Of a stretch of 40,311 bases of DNA, positions 8,289-17,487 are shown in pieces. The stretch covers positions 1-40,311 of the forward strand of contig JAUNIO010000023.1 of assembly GCA_030535355.1 (NCBI GenBank), in the 5' to 3' direction. Every line of letters starts with the position of its first letter. Position 1 is the stretch's first letter. Origin of the DNA: a bacterium (GTDB lineage Bacteria; Vulcanimicrobiota; Xenobia; Xenobiales; Xenobiaceae). The position numbers were made by a program, and so were the translations under genes. Below the pieces are notes generated by a model. That model ran no database searches, was not told the DNA's origin, and saw only the letters and a program-made list of their open reading frames with translations.

Positions 8289-8926
8289 GCCTGTTTTTAA
8301 AGCGAAAAAATAAAGTCTGGGCTTTGACGCTAGCAGAATTGGCCGTGGTTATGGCGTTATTTGGTATTTTCTCCACTACGGCTTTAGCAGCGCTCAATAT
8401 GACCATGAAACACTGGGCCCGGGTATCCAACCAAATAGAAATGAATACCATGTGCCGCATGGTCTGCAACACAATTGCCAAAGAACTGCGCCAAGCCATG
8501 CCGGACCAAGACCCCAGCCGGGCTGTTTACGCCAAGGACCGCTATGGCAACGAAACAACTCAGCTGACTTCCGTTCATGAACCGCGCCAAGTAGGGCAAA
8601 CTACTGATTACATTACCTTTGCCGAGGCCAATCCCGCTACATTCCACCCCGCGGAAGCTAACTGGGATCCCGAGTCTCCGGACAAATACCGTATAGTCAC
8701 TTATAAAATTGCTTCCCAGCAGTTAGTCCGCGAACAGACCAGCTATGACAGCGCTTCAGAATCTCACGTCGTCAGCGCCATTACCGCTGCGGCCGACAAC
8801 GTTATCTTGGCCATTACTTGCAAAAGCGCGACCGTTTACGAAGTCAAAGTTACCTGCCAGCGCTTCGTCGGCTCCATTACTTACGAAGCCACCCTGGCCA
8901 CTGACGTCATAGTGTTAGGCAAATAA
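8285..8926 (+). CDS. Prepilin-like protein (GspJ/PilW type)
   Basis: The 213-residue protein has NKVWA|LTLAELAVVMALFG at its N-terminus, with Glu at +5 but Ala at -1. The body contains MCRMVCNTIAKELRQA, typical of GspJ/PilW proteins, and then a beta-rich region. It overlaps the previous gene by four bases. The Ala at -1 mirrors the propeller-fused prepilin on the other arm. Confidence 0.85.
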   Translation: MSLFLKRKNKVWALTLAELAVVMALFGIFSTTALAALNMTMKHWARVSNQIEMNTMCRMVCNTIAKELRQAMPDQDPSRAVYAKDRYGNETTQLTSVHEPRQVGQTTDYITFAEANPATFHPAEANWDPESPDKYRIVTYKIASQQLVREQTSYDSASESHVVSAITAAADNVILAITCKSATVYEVKVTCQRFVGSITYEATLATDVIVLGK

Positions 8927-8927
8927 G

Positions 8928-9296
8928 ATGAGCGAAACAGAAAAAATATTTAAACAGCGTTCTGCCGCTCAGTCAGCACAGCGCCACCAAAATTTCACCG
9001 TCGCTATATTGGTGATAGCGGTAATCATTATGCTAGGCGTAAGCATCTGGCTCATCAATATGAGCATGAGCACCCAGCTAGAGCTGGAGAGCGACCCTAA
9101 ACTCAACGTTCCTATCACCACCTCTACAGCTAAAATTGTCACGCGGAAAAAAGAATTTACCCGCACCCCAAGTCCCATACCTACGCACAAAGTCCGCCCT
9201 CCCAACACTAAGCCGCGCCAGCCCATGCCTCCCCCCACAGCTCCTTATAAGCTAGAGGAACCTACTGAGCTGCCGCCGGGAACTATTATAGAATAA
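8928..9296 (+). CDS. Single-pass membrane protein with proline-rich tail
   Basis: The start is one base after the preceding stop. Residues 24-46 form a single hydrophobic span (VAILVIAVIIMLGVSIWLI) after a short polar N-terminus. The rest is a disordered Pro, Thr and Lys-rich tail (for example PNTKPRQPMPPPTAP). The topology suggests an inner-membrane anchor with a periplasmic or extracellular tail, comparable in outline to PilP- or GspC-like connectors but without their domains. Its position as last gene of the pseudopilin arm suggests an accessory assembly role. The family is not recognised. Confidence 0.7.
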   Translation: MSETEKIFKQRSAAQSAQRHQNFTVAILVIAVIIMLGVSIWLINMSMSTQLELESDPKLNVPITTSTAKIVTRKKEFTRTPSPIPTHKVRPPNTKPRQPMPPPTAPYKLEEPTELPPGTIIE

Positions 9297-9336
9297 AAAC
9301 ATTAAACGCCAGGCTAAAGTCTGGCGTTTAATGTTT
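9297..9336. terminator. Bidirectional terminator between convergent operons
   Basis: AAACATTAAACGCCAG, an eight-base loop and CTGGCGTTTAATGTTT form a perfect 16-base-pair stem. It starts right after the stop of the membrane protein gene and lies 20 bases from the end of the convergent ABC permease gene, so it likely serves both. Confidence 0.9.
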
Positions 9337-9355
9337 AATACCGCAGATAAACGGG

Positions 9356-10270
9356 CTAATAGTAATTAATACCGCCTTCACGGAACAGCGCATAATTAAA
9401 TAAAGAGATACAGCCAACCACCGCCGCCAAGCATAAGGATACAGCCGCAGCATATCCCATATCAAAACTCTCAAACGCTTTCTGGTAAATATAATAAGCT
9501 AAAGTAAGCGTTCCGCTGCGCGGGCCTCCACCGGTGATAATATATATCTCCGTAAATACTTTCACAGCAGAGATGCAGGACAGCAAAGAGCATAAGGCTA
9601 TACTTGGCTTAAGCAAAGGCAGCGTAACCTTGGTGAGTATCTGCCAAGGCGAAGCGCCATCCAGACAAGCCGCCTCAGCGTATTCCGGCAAAATGGACTG
9701 CAGACCCGCCATGTACAGGATCATATAATAGCCCAGTCCCTGCCAAAACGTCACCAGCATTACGGAAAACATTGCCCAGCGCGGTTCTGTAAGCCACGGA
9801 AGGGCATTTCCGCCCACACTGGACCACAGAGCATTAAAAGCTCCGTCGGAGCGCAGAACCCAGCGCCAGATTATGCCAGCGCAAACCGAAGAAGTGATCG
9901 CGGGCAAATACAGGGCCGTGCGCCAAAATTTTACTCCCGCTCCGCCTCCGCTCAGAGCTAAAGCTACCAAGATCGCTGCAAACTGCAGCACTGGCACTAT
10001 TAGCAAATAGGTCACTGAATGGCGCAGCGCCAGCCAAAAATAACGGTCCTGACCAACACGCTGAAAGTTTTCCCACCCACACCAGCGCGGAGGCTGCAAG
10101 AGACCTTCGGGCGTATAGCGCAGCAGGCTAAAATCGCAAAAAGCTAACCCTGCTCCGCATATAATCGGATAAAAGGTGAAGATAGATAAAAGCAGCAAAG
10201 CCGGAGACATAAAGAGCCAGGCTGCCCAAGATGTGCGCCGCTGAGCCGTTTTATTTCCGGCTCCTGCCAT
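9356..10270 (-). CDS. Carbohydrate ABC transporter permease (MalF/UgpA type)
   Basis: The 304-residue protein has six hydrophobic segments, starting at about residues 16-36. The EAA loop is clear near residue 200 (EYAEAACLDGASPWQILTKV) and contacts the ATPase in family members. GGGAGG precedes the ATG by eight bases. It overlaps the MazG-like gene by 20 bases and is the last gene of its operon. Sugar importers of this family normally have two different permeases, but the MalG-type partner and the ATPase are not in the window. A shared ATPase encoded elsewhere is common; a missing second permease is less so. Confidence 0.93.
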   Translation of the reverse strand: MAGAGNKTAQRRTSWAAWLFMSPALLLLSIFTFYPIICGAGLAFCDFSLLRYTPEGLLQPPRWCGWENFQRVGQDRYFWLALRHSVTYLLIVPVLQFAAILVALALSGGGAGVKFWRTALYLPAITSSVCAGIIWRWVLRSDGAFNALWSSVGGNALPWLTEPRWAMFSVMLVTFWQGLGYYMILYMAGLQSILPEYAEAACLDGASPWQILTKVTLPLLKPSIALCSLLSCISAVKVFTEIYIITGGGPRSGTLTLAYYIYQKAFESFDMGYAAAVSLCLAAVVGCISLFNYALFREGGINYY

Positions 10271-10700
10271 CGGCCCGGCCTCCCTCTGTTTTGCTTTCCT
10301 TTAAAAGCTCAGTGTACTTGGCTTTGCGCCCCCTCGCCAGCTGTACTGGATAATGCGCGGCATTAATCGCCATCTTCTCTTGCAAAGCCGAAGACATATC
10401 TATATCTAGACGCACCGCCAAAGACAGCAGATAGGAAAAGACATCAGACATTTCCTGAGCGAATTCGGGCAAGTGACCGGCCTTAATCTGACTTTCTAAT
10501 TCCTGCGTCTCCTTAAAACGGCAAAGTTCCAAAAGCTCAGCCGCTTCAATAGCCAGCGCTATGCACAAATCCTTGGGATTGTGGAACTGCTCCCAATCGC
10601 GCTCATCGCGAAACCTGCGCACACGCTCTTTCAGCTCCCCGAGCGTAGTAAAACTATCAGCAAGCTTAGATTCCGATCCATCCATATCAACTTCCTTCAT
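10251..10700 (-). CDS. MazG-like nucleotide pyrophosphohydrolase
   Basis: The protein shows the all-alpha NTP pyrophosphatase pattern: EAAELLE (an ExxE metal site) around residue 57, then EMSDVFSYLL (ExxD) about 30 residues later. The length of 149 fits single-domain MazG or dCTPase (RS21-C6-like) enzymes that hydrolyse (d)NTPs to monophosphates. The first ATG overlaps the previous stop as TAATG. A second in-frame ATG six codons later has AAGGAAG just upstream and may be the real start. It sits between the solute-binding protein and permease genes of a sugar importer, an unusual place for it. Confidence 0.9.
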   Translation of the reverse strand: MKEVDMDGSESKLADSFTTLGELKERVRRFRDERDWEQFHNPKDLCIALAIEAAELLELCRFKETQELESQIKAGHLPEFAQEMSDVFSYLLSLAVRLDIDMSSALQEKMAINAAHYPVQLARGRKAKYTELLKESKTEGGRADGRSRK

Positions 10701-11965
10701 TATCTATCTTTAGCATCTGCCCTTATCAGCGAATTCCATTGTTTTTCAGCGCCATTTAGAGCTTCTTGAGGCGCACTCTGACCGTAAAACGCAGTCTCGA
10801 CAGCTTCTTTAACAATCTTCTCCAAATCAGGGGCGCTCTGCAGGCCTAAGGCAAAATCCCTGGCTCTAGGCAGCTGTTCCAGCGAATAGCGCAGAGCTTT
10901 CAGGCGCAAAGCATCATCGCCACGCTCACCCAGCAGCTCCTGTTCACTTACGATCACCGACGGCAGAAGAGGCACTTCGCGCACTAGTCCCAGCTGATTG
11001 GGCTTGTTGGTCAAAAAAAGAGCTAGCTGAATGGCAAGTTGGCGCTTTGTACTGGAACGCGGCACCACAAAATTCATTAGGGCAGCGGGAATTTCGCCGC
11101 TAGCACCAACGGGCAGCAAACCGATGTCTGTTTGGGCATAGACCTGAGGAGCGTCAGCCTCGATATTCAGCAAAAGCTGCGGTCCAGCTTCCAGCAAGGC
11201 TAATTTGCCCTGTTTATAGCGATCTATAGCTCCCTGATAGCCTTCTATCAGCGTTTCTTCCGGTATAAGCCCCCGCTGGCGCAGCCCAGCATACCAAGCT
11301 AACCGCTGCCGCCCCAACTCGGTATTAAAAGCGGCTTTCCCAGTATTTTCATCGTATATGCGCACCCCCGCCATCTGCCAGTCGTCCAGCAAACGAATGA
11401 CCGGTTCATAGCCATAAGCAGAAGTATGGCGGCGCACTCGATCGGCAACATCAGCAACTTCAGCCCATGTGCGCGGAGGGCGAGGCGATGTCCAGCCGGC
11501 TTGGGTTAAAAGTTCGCGATTGTAAATCAGCACCCGAGTCGAAATATACCAAGGAACAGCATACGTACCGCGCCGATAAGCGGCAGCCTGCCAGAGATTG
11601 GGCCAATACTGCGCTCTTATCTCGGAAGGCACGTATTCTTGCAAATCTACCAGAGCGCCGCTGTGGGCTAAGCGCAAAGCCGTTCCCGTGGTCAAATTAA
11701 CCACATCGGGAGGCACATTTCCGGCGATACAAGCCATTAATTTAGGCAATATTGCCGCCTGAGGCAAATCCAGCCACAAAACCCGCACACCAGGGTGATG
11801 GCGTTCAAACTCTCCCAAAACGCCCTCAAAATAAGGTACGAACTTGGGCTTCATGGCGATTGTCCACAGTTCTAAAACGGTTTCACCTTCCTTTACAGAA
11901 GGAGAACAGGCATTTAGGGCTAGAAACAGCAACGGGAACCATAGACTCAGCCAAACCCGCCGCAT
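10700..11965 (-). CDS. Extracellular sugar-binding lipoprotein of an ABC importer
   Basis: The start is ATG at 11965 (MRRVWLSLW) with GAGGT seven bases upstream; it gives 421 residues. The signal peptide ends in a lipobox, LALNA|C, so the mature protein is membrane-anchored. The rest matches family 1 solute-binding proteins: LELWTIAMKPKFVPYFEG, FERHHPGVRV, PPDVVNLTTGTALRLAHSGALVDL and YAVPWYISTRVLIYNRELL. It binds an oligosaccharide or similar ligand, which cannot be named from the sequence. It follows the TPR gene after ten bases and is coupled to the MazG-like gene by TAATG. Confidence 0.92.
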   Translation of the reverse strand: MRRVWLSLWFPLLFLALNACSPSVKEGETVLELWTIAMKPKFVPYFEGVLGEFERHHPGVRVLWLDLPQAAILPKLMACIAGNVPPDVVNLTTGTALRLAHSGALVDLQEYVPSEIRAQYWPNLWQAAAYRRGTYAVPWYISTRVLIYNRELLTQAGWTSPRPPRTWAEVADVADRVRRHTSAYGYEPVIRLLDDWQMAGVRIYDENTGKAAFNTELGRQRLAWYAGLRQRGLIPEETLIEGYQGAIDRYKQGKLALLEAGPQLLLNIEADAPQVYAQTDIGLLPVGASGEIPAALMNFVVPRSSTKRQLAIQLALFLTNKPNQLGLVREVPLLPSVIVSEQELLGERGDDALRLKALRYSLEQLPRARDFALGLQSAPDLEKIVKEAVETAFYGQSAPQEALNGAEKQWNSLIRADAKDR

Positions 11966-11975
11966 CCGCTTAACC

Positions 11976-13058
11976 TCAGTCAGCAAAAGGAGAATCGACT
12001 ATTTCAGCGCCGTCATCAGCTGGTTCTGCATTATCCGTAGCGGCTGGCTCTTCTTCCACTCCCTCTGCCCCAGAAACATCTGCAGTATTTTCAGTAGCTG
12101 CCGCAGGCTGCGGCGCGAGGCGCTGCACCGCTTCCTTGGCTTCTTTATAATTAGGATCGCCTTCTAAGGCTTTTTTATAAGAGATCAGCGCTTCGTCTTT
12201 TCTGCCCAATTTTTCCAAAGCCTTAGCGCGCAGCAAATAAGCCTCGCTGAGGTCTTTATTATCACCTATGGCCTGCAAGGCTAATTTCTCAGCTTTGTCA
12301 GCATGGCCATTCGCCCACATCTGCCGCGCTACCGCTAGATGAGCAATGTCTTTGCGCAAAGTCTGCTGGCGCACGCGATCCAGATTAGTCATTCCCTCCG
12401 CTTTGCTGCCAACCTCTAGCTGCAAATCAGCTAAGCTATAGCGGTAAAGCGGATTTTCAGGTTCATAACGCAGCGCATCTTTTAATCCTTGCATGGCGCG
12501 GACGCGATCGCCTTTAGCATACATTAAGCTTCCTAAATTGTAATGCGCTTTAGCCATATCCGGCTGAGCCCGCACCGCATTGCGCCAATCACGCTCGGCC
12601 TGAGCAAAATCGCTCTGCAGATAGGCCAGCAAACCTGCGAAATAATAAGATTCCGCTTTGCCTCCCTTGACTTTGCCCAGCGCGGCCACAATGTCTTTAA
12701 TTTTATCGTACTGCTTGGTCGCCAAATATACGTTGGCTAACATCCCCCAGCCCCCGATAAATTCCTTATTGATTTCAGTCAGCCGTTTTAAGCGTTTTTC
12801 CGCATTGGCATAATCACCCTTACTTAAATGGCAGATACCTGCCAAATATAGCGCATCTGGATAATTAGGAGCTTTTTTCAAAACATCGGTCAGGGCTGTC
12901 AGCGCATCATCCCAGCGTTCATTAGACGCCATAGTGCGCGCCCGCTTATAGCCTTGCTCAGCAGCTACATTGTACTGAGCCTCAGCGGGAGAAAAGGTAC
13001 CCGCTAAACAGCAAGCTAAAGCCATAGCCACTCCCCATTTGCGCAAATTCCAGCTCAT
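11976..13058 (-). CDS. Secreted tetratricopeptide-repeat protein
   Basis: A signal peptide (MSWNLRKWGVAMALACCLAG, cleavage after AEA near residue 27) is followed by at least six TPR units across residues 35-310, for example WDDALTALTDVLKKAPNYPD, AKAHYNLGSLMYAKGD and SEAYLLRAKALEKLGRKDEA. The last 50 residues are acidic and probably disordered. TPR arrays bind protein partners, so this is likely a periplasmic or surface scaffold. AGGAGG precedes the ATG. It lies in an operon with rny upstream and the sugar-binding lipoprotein downstream. Confidence 0.9.
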   Translation of the reverse strand: MSWNLRKWGVAMALACCLAGTFSPAEAQYNVAAEQGYKRARTMASNERWDDALTALTDVLKKAPNYPDALYLAGICHLSKGDYANAEKRLKRLTEINKEFIGGWGMLANVYLATKQYDKIKDIVAALGKVKGGKAESYYFAGLLAYLQSDFAQAERDWRNAVRAQPDMAKAHYNLGSLMYAKGDRVRAMQGLKDALRYEPENPLYRYSLADLQLEVGSKAEGMTNLDRVRQQTLRKDIAHLAVARQMWANGHADKAEKLALQAIGDNKDLSEAYLLRAKALEKLGRKDEALISYKKALEGDPNYKEAKEAVQRLAPQPAAATENTADVSGAEGVEEEPAATDNAEPADDGAEIVDSPFAD

Positions 13059-13090
13059 ATCCGCCTCCTGTAACTGCCTGCTTTAATAAT

Positions 13091-13882
13091 TTAGCTAACT
13101 GCCGCATTGACCATTTTATCATTGTTAGCTACAAAAACGACTACGCGCAGCTCGTCCCTATACGCGATAATTTCACTGCTGGTAGCAACAGAACTGCGTC
13201 CATTCAATTCCAGACGCGTTTTCAGGGCTTCCAGGCAGCTATTCAGGTTCTCCGCCTCTAGCATAAGATGCTCGTCATCGATAAAGGCATTGACGCCTTC
13301 GACTAAACGGGTTCTAAATTCATCGCGCATGATCTCCACTAACATCTCAATCTCTTGAACTGTCAGAGAAGCTACATCGCGCTCTACGACTAAACATTCT
13401 ACTGCTTCAATCAGACCATCCCAATATTCAGCAAAAGTCATGGGGTGCATCTTTTCTAAGACAGAGCGATCCACATCAAACATACAGTCCGTTAGATCAT
13501 CGTCCGAATTTTTAGGCTCCATTGGCTCACTTAGACTAACCGCTGGCAAAGCATCCGAAGAATCTGGGTCTAAACTGGCCGCACTACGCCAAGCTACACT
13601 GCGCCGCCCCTTGTCGGCCCGGTAAATTTTTAATTGCCGTTCAGAAGCATGATTGAACAAATCAAAGGCCTGATAAGCCTGACGCAATTCCTTAATGAAT
13701 TCTCGCAGCTGAGAAGTGCTCAGCCGCTTGCGCATATAGAATTCCAAGACCATCACCGTGTCGCCATCTACTAAACGTACCGAGCCAATACTAGGATGCA
13801 AAACCAGTAAAGAGGTAAGCATGCGCACGGCTTCCGGCGCTCTCTGGCAAGTAACTTCGTACTTTTCTAAATTAGCTGGCAT
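13091..13882 (-). CDS. Protein of unknown function encoded next to rny
   Basis: The start overlaps the end of rny by 11 bases and its ribosome binding site is weak, which suggests translational coupling. The 263-residue protein has no signal peptide or membrane span. An N-terminal alpha/beta part (about 1-100) is followed by an acidic linker (105-130), a helical region (140-225) and a short beta segment. No known motif was recognised. Its place directly after rny suggests a link to RNA turnover or that operon's regulation, which is inference only. Confidence 0.8.
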   Translation of the reverse strand: MPANLEKYEVTCQRAPEAVRMLTSLLVLHPSIGSVRLVDGDTVMVLEFYMRKRLSTSQLREFIKELRQAYQAFDLFNHASERQLKIYRADKGRRSVAWRSAASLDPDSSDALPAVSLSEPMEPKNSDDDLTDCMFDVDRSVLEKMHPMTFAEYWDGLIEAVECLVVERDVASLTVQEIEMLVEIMRDEFRTRLVEGVNAFIDDEHLMLEAENLNSCLEALKTRLELNGRSSVATSSEIIAYRDELRVVVFVANNDKMVNAAVS

Positions 13883-15449
13883 ATTGATGGAATCTCGTTT
13901 CTCTGACCACAGTGACCTTTATCTGTCCAGGGTACTGCAGTTCTTCTTCAATACGGGCCGCAATTTGATTGGCCAAACGGGTAGCCCGCAAATCATCGAC
14001 AATCTCAGGACGCACCAAAATGCGGATTTCCCGCCCTGCCTGCACGGCAAAGGCCTGTTCGACCCCTTCAAATGAAGCCGCGACTTTTTCCAGTTTTTCG
14101 ATGCGCTTAACATAAGTTTCTACGTTTTCTCGACGCGCTCCAGGGCGGGCTGCCGACACGGCATCCGCCGCCTGCACCAGCATGGATTCTATGGTCAGCA
14201 TCTCCACATCTTCATGATGCGCTTCAACGCAATGCACCACGGCAGGCAGTTCCCCGTATTTTTCACACAGACGCGCACCTATAGTAGCATGTGCGCCTTC
14301 AATTTCAGAAGTTGCCGCCTTACCTATATCGTGAAGCAAACCCGCGCGGGCGGCTACTTGCACATCAGCCCCCAACTCCGCCGCCATGTGAGCGCAAAGG
14401 AAAGACACCTCCAAAGAATGGCTCAGCACATTCTGCCCGTAAGAAGTACGGAAGCGCAGACGGCCTAACAATTTAATGAGTTCGGGATGCAGGCCGGTAA
14501 CGCCGACCGCCACAGCGGCACTGCTACCCGCCTGAACAATGCTTTCTTCCAATTCACGGCGGGAAACGCCGACCATTTCCTCAATCTTGGTAGGATGGAT
14601 ACGCCCATCAGAGACCAGTTTTTCTAAAGCCATACGCGCAACTTCGCGGCGGATGGGATCAAATCCGGATAAGATAACCGCTTCTGGGGTGTCATCGATA
14701 ATGAGGTCTATGCCGGTAAGATTTTCCAGCATACGAATATTACGGCCTTCGCGCCCTATAATGCGTCCTTTCATCTCATCCGAAGGCAAGTTGACCACGG
14801 AAATAGTGGATTCCATAACTTGTTCTGAGGCCCAGCGCTGAATAGCTAAAGTTATGATATTGCGAGCCCGGCGATCCGCCTCTTCTTTCGCGCGCTGTTC
14901 CGTCTCGCGGATGCGGCGTGCCAGTGCCAATTGGCTGTCACGCTCCACCTGAGCAAACAGTTCAGCTTTAGCTTCGCTGGTCGTCAGCTGAGCATTGCGC
15001 TCTAGAGCTACGCGCAGCAGAGATTCTGACTGCGACACTTCAGCCTGACGTTTAGCCAATGTTTCTTCTAAAACGTCCAAGCGTTTTTCCTGAGCGGTCA
15101 AACGCTGCTCCTGATTCGTTATCCACTGTTCTCTAGTTGTAAGCTGCTGATCCTTGCTGGCCAGCGCTTCTTCGCGCTGGGTAAGCCGTTTATCTTCGAT
15201 CTGCTGTTTAGCGCGAGTTTCTTCGCGCTCACGGTCCAGATCAGATCTGAGTTTTTCTATCTCGCTGCGAGCTTCCAAAAGCCGTTCCTTCTTAAGAGTC
15301 TCGGCTTCTTTTTCACTCTGAACACGTATATTCTCAGCCGTTTCGCGAGCGGCCTGTTGTTTGCGTAATTCTACTTGAAAACCAGCAAAATAACCGACAC
15401 AAAGGAGCAGCAGACTTGCCATAACCGCCACCAGATGGGAAGTAACCAT
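13872..15449 (-). CDS. rny: Ribonuclease Y
   Basis: The 525-residue length matches RNase Y. An N-terminal membrane anchor (residues 5-24) is followed by a long charged coiled coil (about 30-200). A KH domain with [19 protein letters not shown] and an HD domain with LLHDIGKA near residue 370 come next. The enzyme starts mRNA decay by endonucleolytic cleavage at the inner membrane. GAGGAG lies upstream of the ATG. A strong promoter at 15567-15596 and a leader of about 110 bases precede it. It heads an operon with the unknown protein, the TPR protein and the sugar-importer genes. Confidence 0.97.
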   Translation of the reverse strand: MVTSHLVAVMASLLLLCVGYFAGFQVELRKQQAARETAENIRVQSEKEAETLKKERLLEARSEIEKLRSDLDREREETRAKQQIEDKRLTQREEALASKDQQLTTREQWITNQEQRLTAQEKRLDVLEETLAKRQAEVSQSESLLRVALERNAQLTTSEAKAELFAQVERDSQLALARRIRETEQRAKEEADRRARNIITLAIQRWASEQVMESTISVVNLPSDEMKGRIIGREGRNIRMLENLTGIDLIIDDTPEAVILSGFDPIRREVARMALEKLVSDGRIHPTKIEEMVGVSRRELEESIVQAGSSAAVAVGVTGLHPELIKLLGRLRFRTSYGQNVLSHSLEVSFLCAHMAAELGADVQVAARAGLLHDIGKAATSEIEGAHATIGARLCEKYGELPAVVHCVEAHHEDVEMLTIESMLVQAADAVSAARPGARRENVETYVKRIEKLEKVAASFEGVEQAFAVQAGREIRILVRPEIVDDLRATRLANQIAARIEEELQYPGQIKVTVVRETRFHQYAS

Positions 15450-15471
15450 GGTAAATCAACTCCTCAAATTA

Positions 15472-15498
15472 CATCAGGCGAAAGCTTCACCGCTGATG
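15472..15498. other. Leader hairpin upstream of rny
   Basis: CATCAGGCG and CGCTGATG can pair around an AAAGCTTCAC loop within the rny leader, 20 bases before the start codon region. There is no T run, so it is not a terminator. It may shape the 5' end or stability of the rny message, which is inference. Confidence 0.4.
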
Positions 15499-15566
15499 CA
15501 TATATATAAAAATCCTATAGCCCTTCAGTTACAAAACTTCAGTTACATAGAATAGCAGTACAGTTT

Positions 15567-15596
15567 ATTGTAACAAGCAGAAGGTTGCTAAGTCAA
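15567..15596 (-). promoter_or_regulatory. Sigma-70-type promoter for rny
   Basis: On the minus strand TTGACT and TACAAT are separated by 18 bases, each one mismatch from consensus. The predicted transcript would start near 15560 and run into rny. Confidence 0.7.
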
Positions 15597-15641
15597 GAGG
15601 TCATTTTGCTTATAACACTATTTACCCGCATTTTACTCGAA

Positions 15642-16130
15642 TCATTCCTGCGCTAAGTCTGCTATATGGCGATAAGGCTGCAGAACCTGTTTGGCACAGG
15701 AAACCGAGAAACCTCGATTCACTAAATAACGAAATAATTTTTCCGAATCATTGGCGCTATGCCAGCGTCGCTGCACAATGCGTTCAGCCCGCTCTATATC
15801 GCTATCAAAGCTATCCTCAGGATATTCCTCGCTGTATTTTTCTAAAACCTGCAGCCAAGTTTCTCCGCTTATGTGGTGTTTCTTCTGAAGCTCAAACTCA
15901 ACGCGTTTGGAACTCCAGCCCTGACGAAGCTTTGAGCGTACAAACATAACTCCAAACCTTACATCGCTGAGCAGGCCATCGCTTTGCAACTGTTCAACTA
16001 AATTGTCAGCCACAGAAACTGGACAGCCGCGCTGCACCAACTTGCAGTACAACTCATAAACAGAATGTTCGCGTTTCTCCAGGATCTGATAGGCCCGCTC
16101 ACGGTAATATGCCGGGCTGGAAACAGGCAT
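15642..16130 (-). CDS. recX: RecA regulatory protein RecX
   Basis: The 162-residue protein matches RecX: YRERAYQILEKREHSVYELYCKL at the N-terminus, then VEQLQSDGLLSDVRFGVMFVRSKLRQGWSSKRVEFELQKK (read in two parts), and a C-terminal FRYLVNRGFS segment. RecX binds RecA filaments and modulates their activity. Its ATG overlaps the recA stop as TAATG, so the two are translationally coupled. Confidence 0.94.
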   Translation of the reverse strand: MPVSSPAYYRERAYQILEKREHSVYELYCKLVQRGCPVSVADNLVEQLQSDGLLSDVRFGVMFVRSKLRQGWSSKRVEFELQKKHHISGETWLQVLEKYSEEYPEDSFDSDIERAERIVQRRWHSANDSEKLFRYLVNRGFSVSCAKQVLQPYRHIADLAQE

Positions 16131-17161
16131 TATCCCTCCGTCGGGTCAGCAGCTTGCTCCGGCGCAGCCTGCCCCTGCGCTAAGCCCAAAGCTTCGCGAA
16201 CCCGTCGATCGATCTCGTCAGCGATCTCCGGGTGTTCTTCCAAAGTCGTGCGCGAATTATCTCGCCCCTGTCCCAAACGGTTACCTGCAAAGGAAAACCA
16301 AGTGCCTGATTTCTCGACTACGCCTGTTTCTACGCCTATATCTAACAGACTGCCTTCGCGGGAAATACCTTTGCCGAACAGTATATCAAATTCAGCTGTT
16401 TTGAACGGGGGGGCCAATTTATTCTTCACTATTTTAGCTTTGACGCGGTTACCCACATTTTCGGAACCTGATTTTAACGAATCTTGGCGGCGGACTTCTA
16501 TGCGTACAGAAGCATAAAATTTCATAGCCCGACCGCCTGGGGTTGTCTCTGGGTTGCCGAACATAACCCCTATTTTTTCGCGGATTTGATTGATGAAAAT
16601 TACCGCGGTGTTAGTTTTAGAAATTACCGCCGTAAGCTTGCGCAGCGCCTGCGACATTAAACGGGCCTGCAGACCCATGTGGGAATCTCCCATTTCTCCT
16701 TCAATTTCAGCTTTAGGAACCATAGCGGCTACAGAGTCCACCACGACGACATCTACCGCATTGGAGCGCACTAACATCTCCACGATTTCCAGCCCTTGTT
16801 CACCAGTATCGGGCTGGGAAACGAATAAGTCGTCGATTTGCACCCCAAGATTGCGGGCATAATTTGGGTCTAAAGCGTGCTCCACATCGATAAAAGCCGC
16901 AATGCCCCCTAATTTTTGGGCTTCAGCGATGACCTGCAAAGCCAAAGTCGTTTTACCGGAAGACTCAGGCCCATAAATTTCGCTGACCCTCCCCCGGGGA
17001 ATGCCGCCAATACCTAAAGCCATGTCTATTGCCAATGAACCTGTAGGGATAACATCGACCTCAAAACGGGCTCCTGCCTCCCCTAATTTCATAATTGAGC
17101 CTTTGCCAAACGATTTCTCAATTTGACCTATAGCACTTTCCAACGCTTTCATTTTATCCAT
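16130..17161 (-). CDS. recA: Recombinase RecA
   Basis: The 343-residue protein has all RecA hallmarks: [10 protein letters not shown], Walker [10 protein letters not shown] near residue 66, the [15 protein letters not shown] Walker B region, and the L2-type segment [20 protein letters not shown]. The start at MDKMKALES is chosen because GAGGTG lies eight bases upstream; an upstream TTG codon adds five residues without support. It catalyses strand exchange and LexA autocleavage. A good SOS box lies about 227 bases upstream of the start. Confidence 0.98.
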   Translation of the reverse strand: MDKMKALESAIGQIEKSFGKGSIMKLGEAGARFEVDVIPTGSLAIDMALGIGGIPRGRVSEIYGPESSGKTTLALQVIAEAQKLGGIAAFIDVEHALDPNYARNLGVQIDDLFVSQPDTGEQGLEIVEMLVRSNAVDVVVVDSVAAMVPKAEIEGEMGDSHMGLQARLMSQALRKLTAVISKTNTAVIFINQIREKIGVMFGNPETTPGGRAMKFYASVRIEVRRQDSLKSGSENVGNRVKAKIVKNKLAPPFKTAEFDILFGKGISREGSLLDIGVETGVVEKSGTWFSFAGNRLGQGRDNSRTTLEEHPEIADEIDRRVREALGLAQGQAAPEQAADPTEG

Positions 17162-17387
17162 ATGACCACACCTCAAACAAAAAGGTTATGCCAGCTGGCT
17201 CTCTCACTTTGCCACGTTCCCCAATTATTGGCAACAGACAACCGTATATATAACAAGTTAATTAATCATTAACAGCTAGTAAATTTTACGCAATTATATA
17301 CTTTATGGGAAGCTGAAGAGTTCGCATGTTAGCAGACTGCCAACTAAACGGCATTAGCAGAACTCGCACTCTATGTATTCGCTTAGA

Positions 17388-17399
17388 GAACAAATGTTC
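17388..17399. promoter_or_regulatory. Candidate LexA (SOS) box upstream of recA
   Basis: GAACAAATGTTC fits the Bacillus-type SOS consensus GAAC-RNRY-GTTC at every position. It lies 227 bases before recA, farther than usual, so the recA transcript would need a long leader. No LexA gene is in the window. Confidence 0.5.
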
Positions 17400-17425
17400 A
17401 CCTAAGCGCTTATGTATAATACACA

Positions 17426-17462
17426 AAAACGCCGCTTCTGTCTAGAGCAACGCGGCGTTTTT
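17426..17462. terminator. Terminator between the HTH-like gene and recA
   Basis: AAAACGCCGC and GCGGCGTTTTT pair around a 16-base loop and are flanked by A and T runs on both sides, so it can act in both directions. It separates the recA-recX transcript from the small gene at 17568. Confidence 0.75.
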
Positions 17463-17487
17463 GCCATCAATATCAGCTAAAAGTTAT

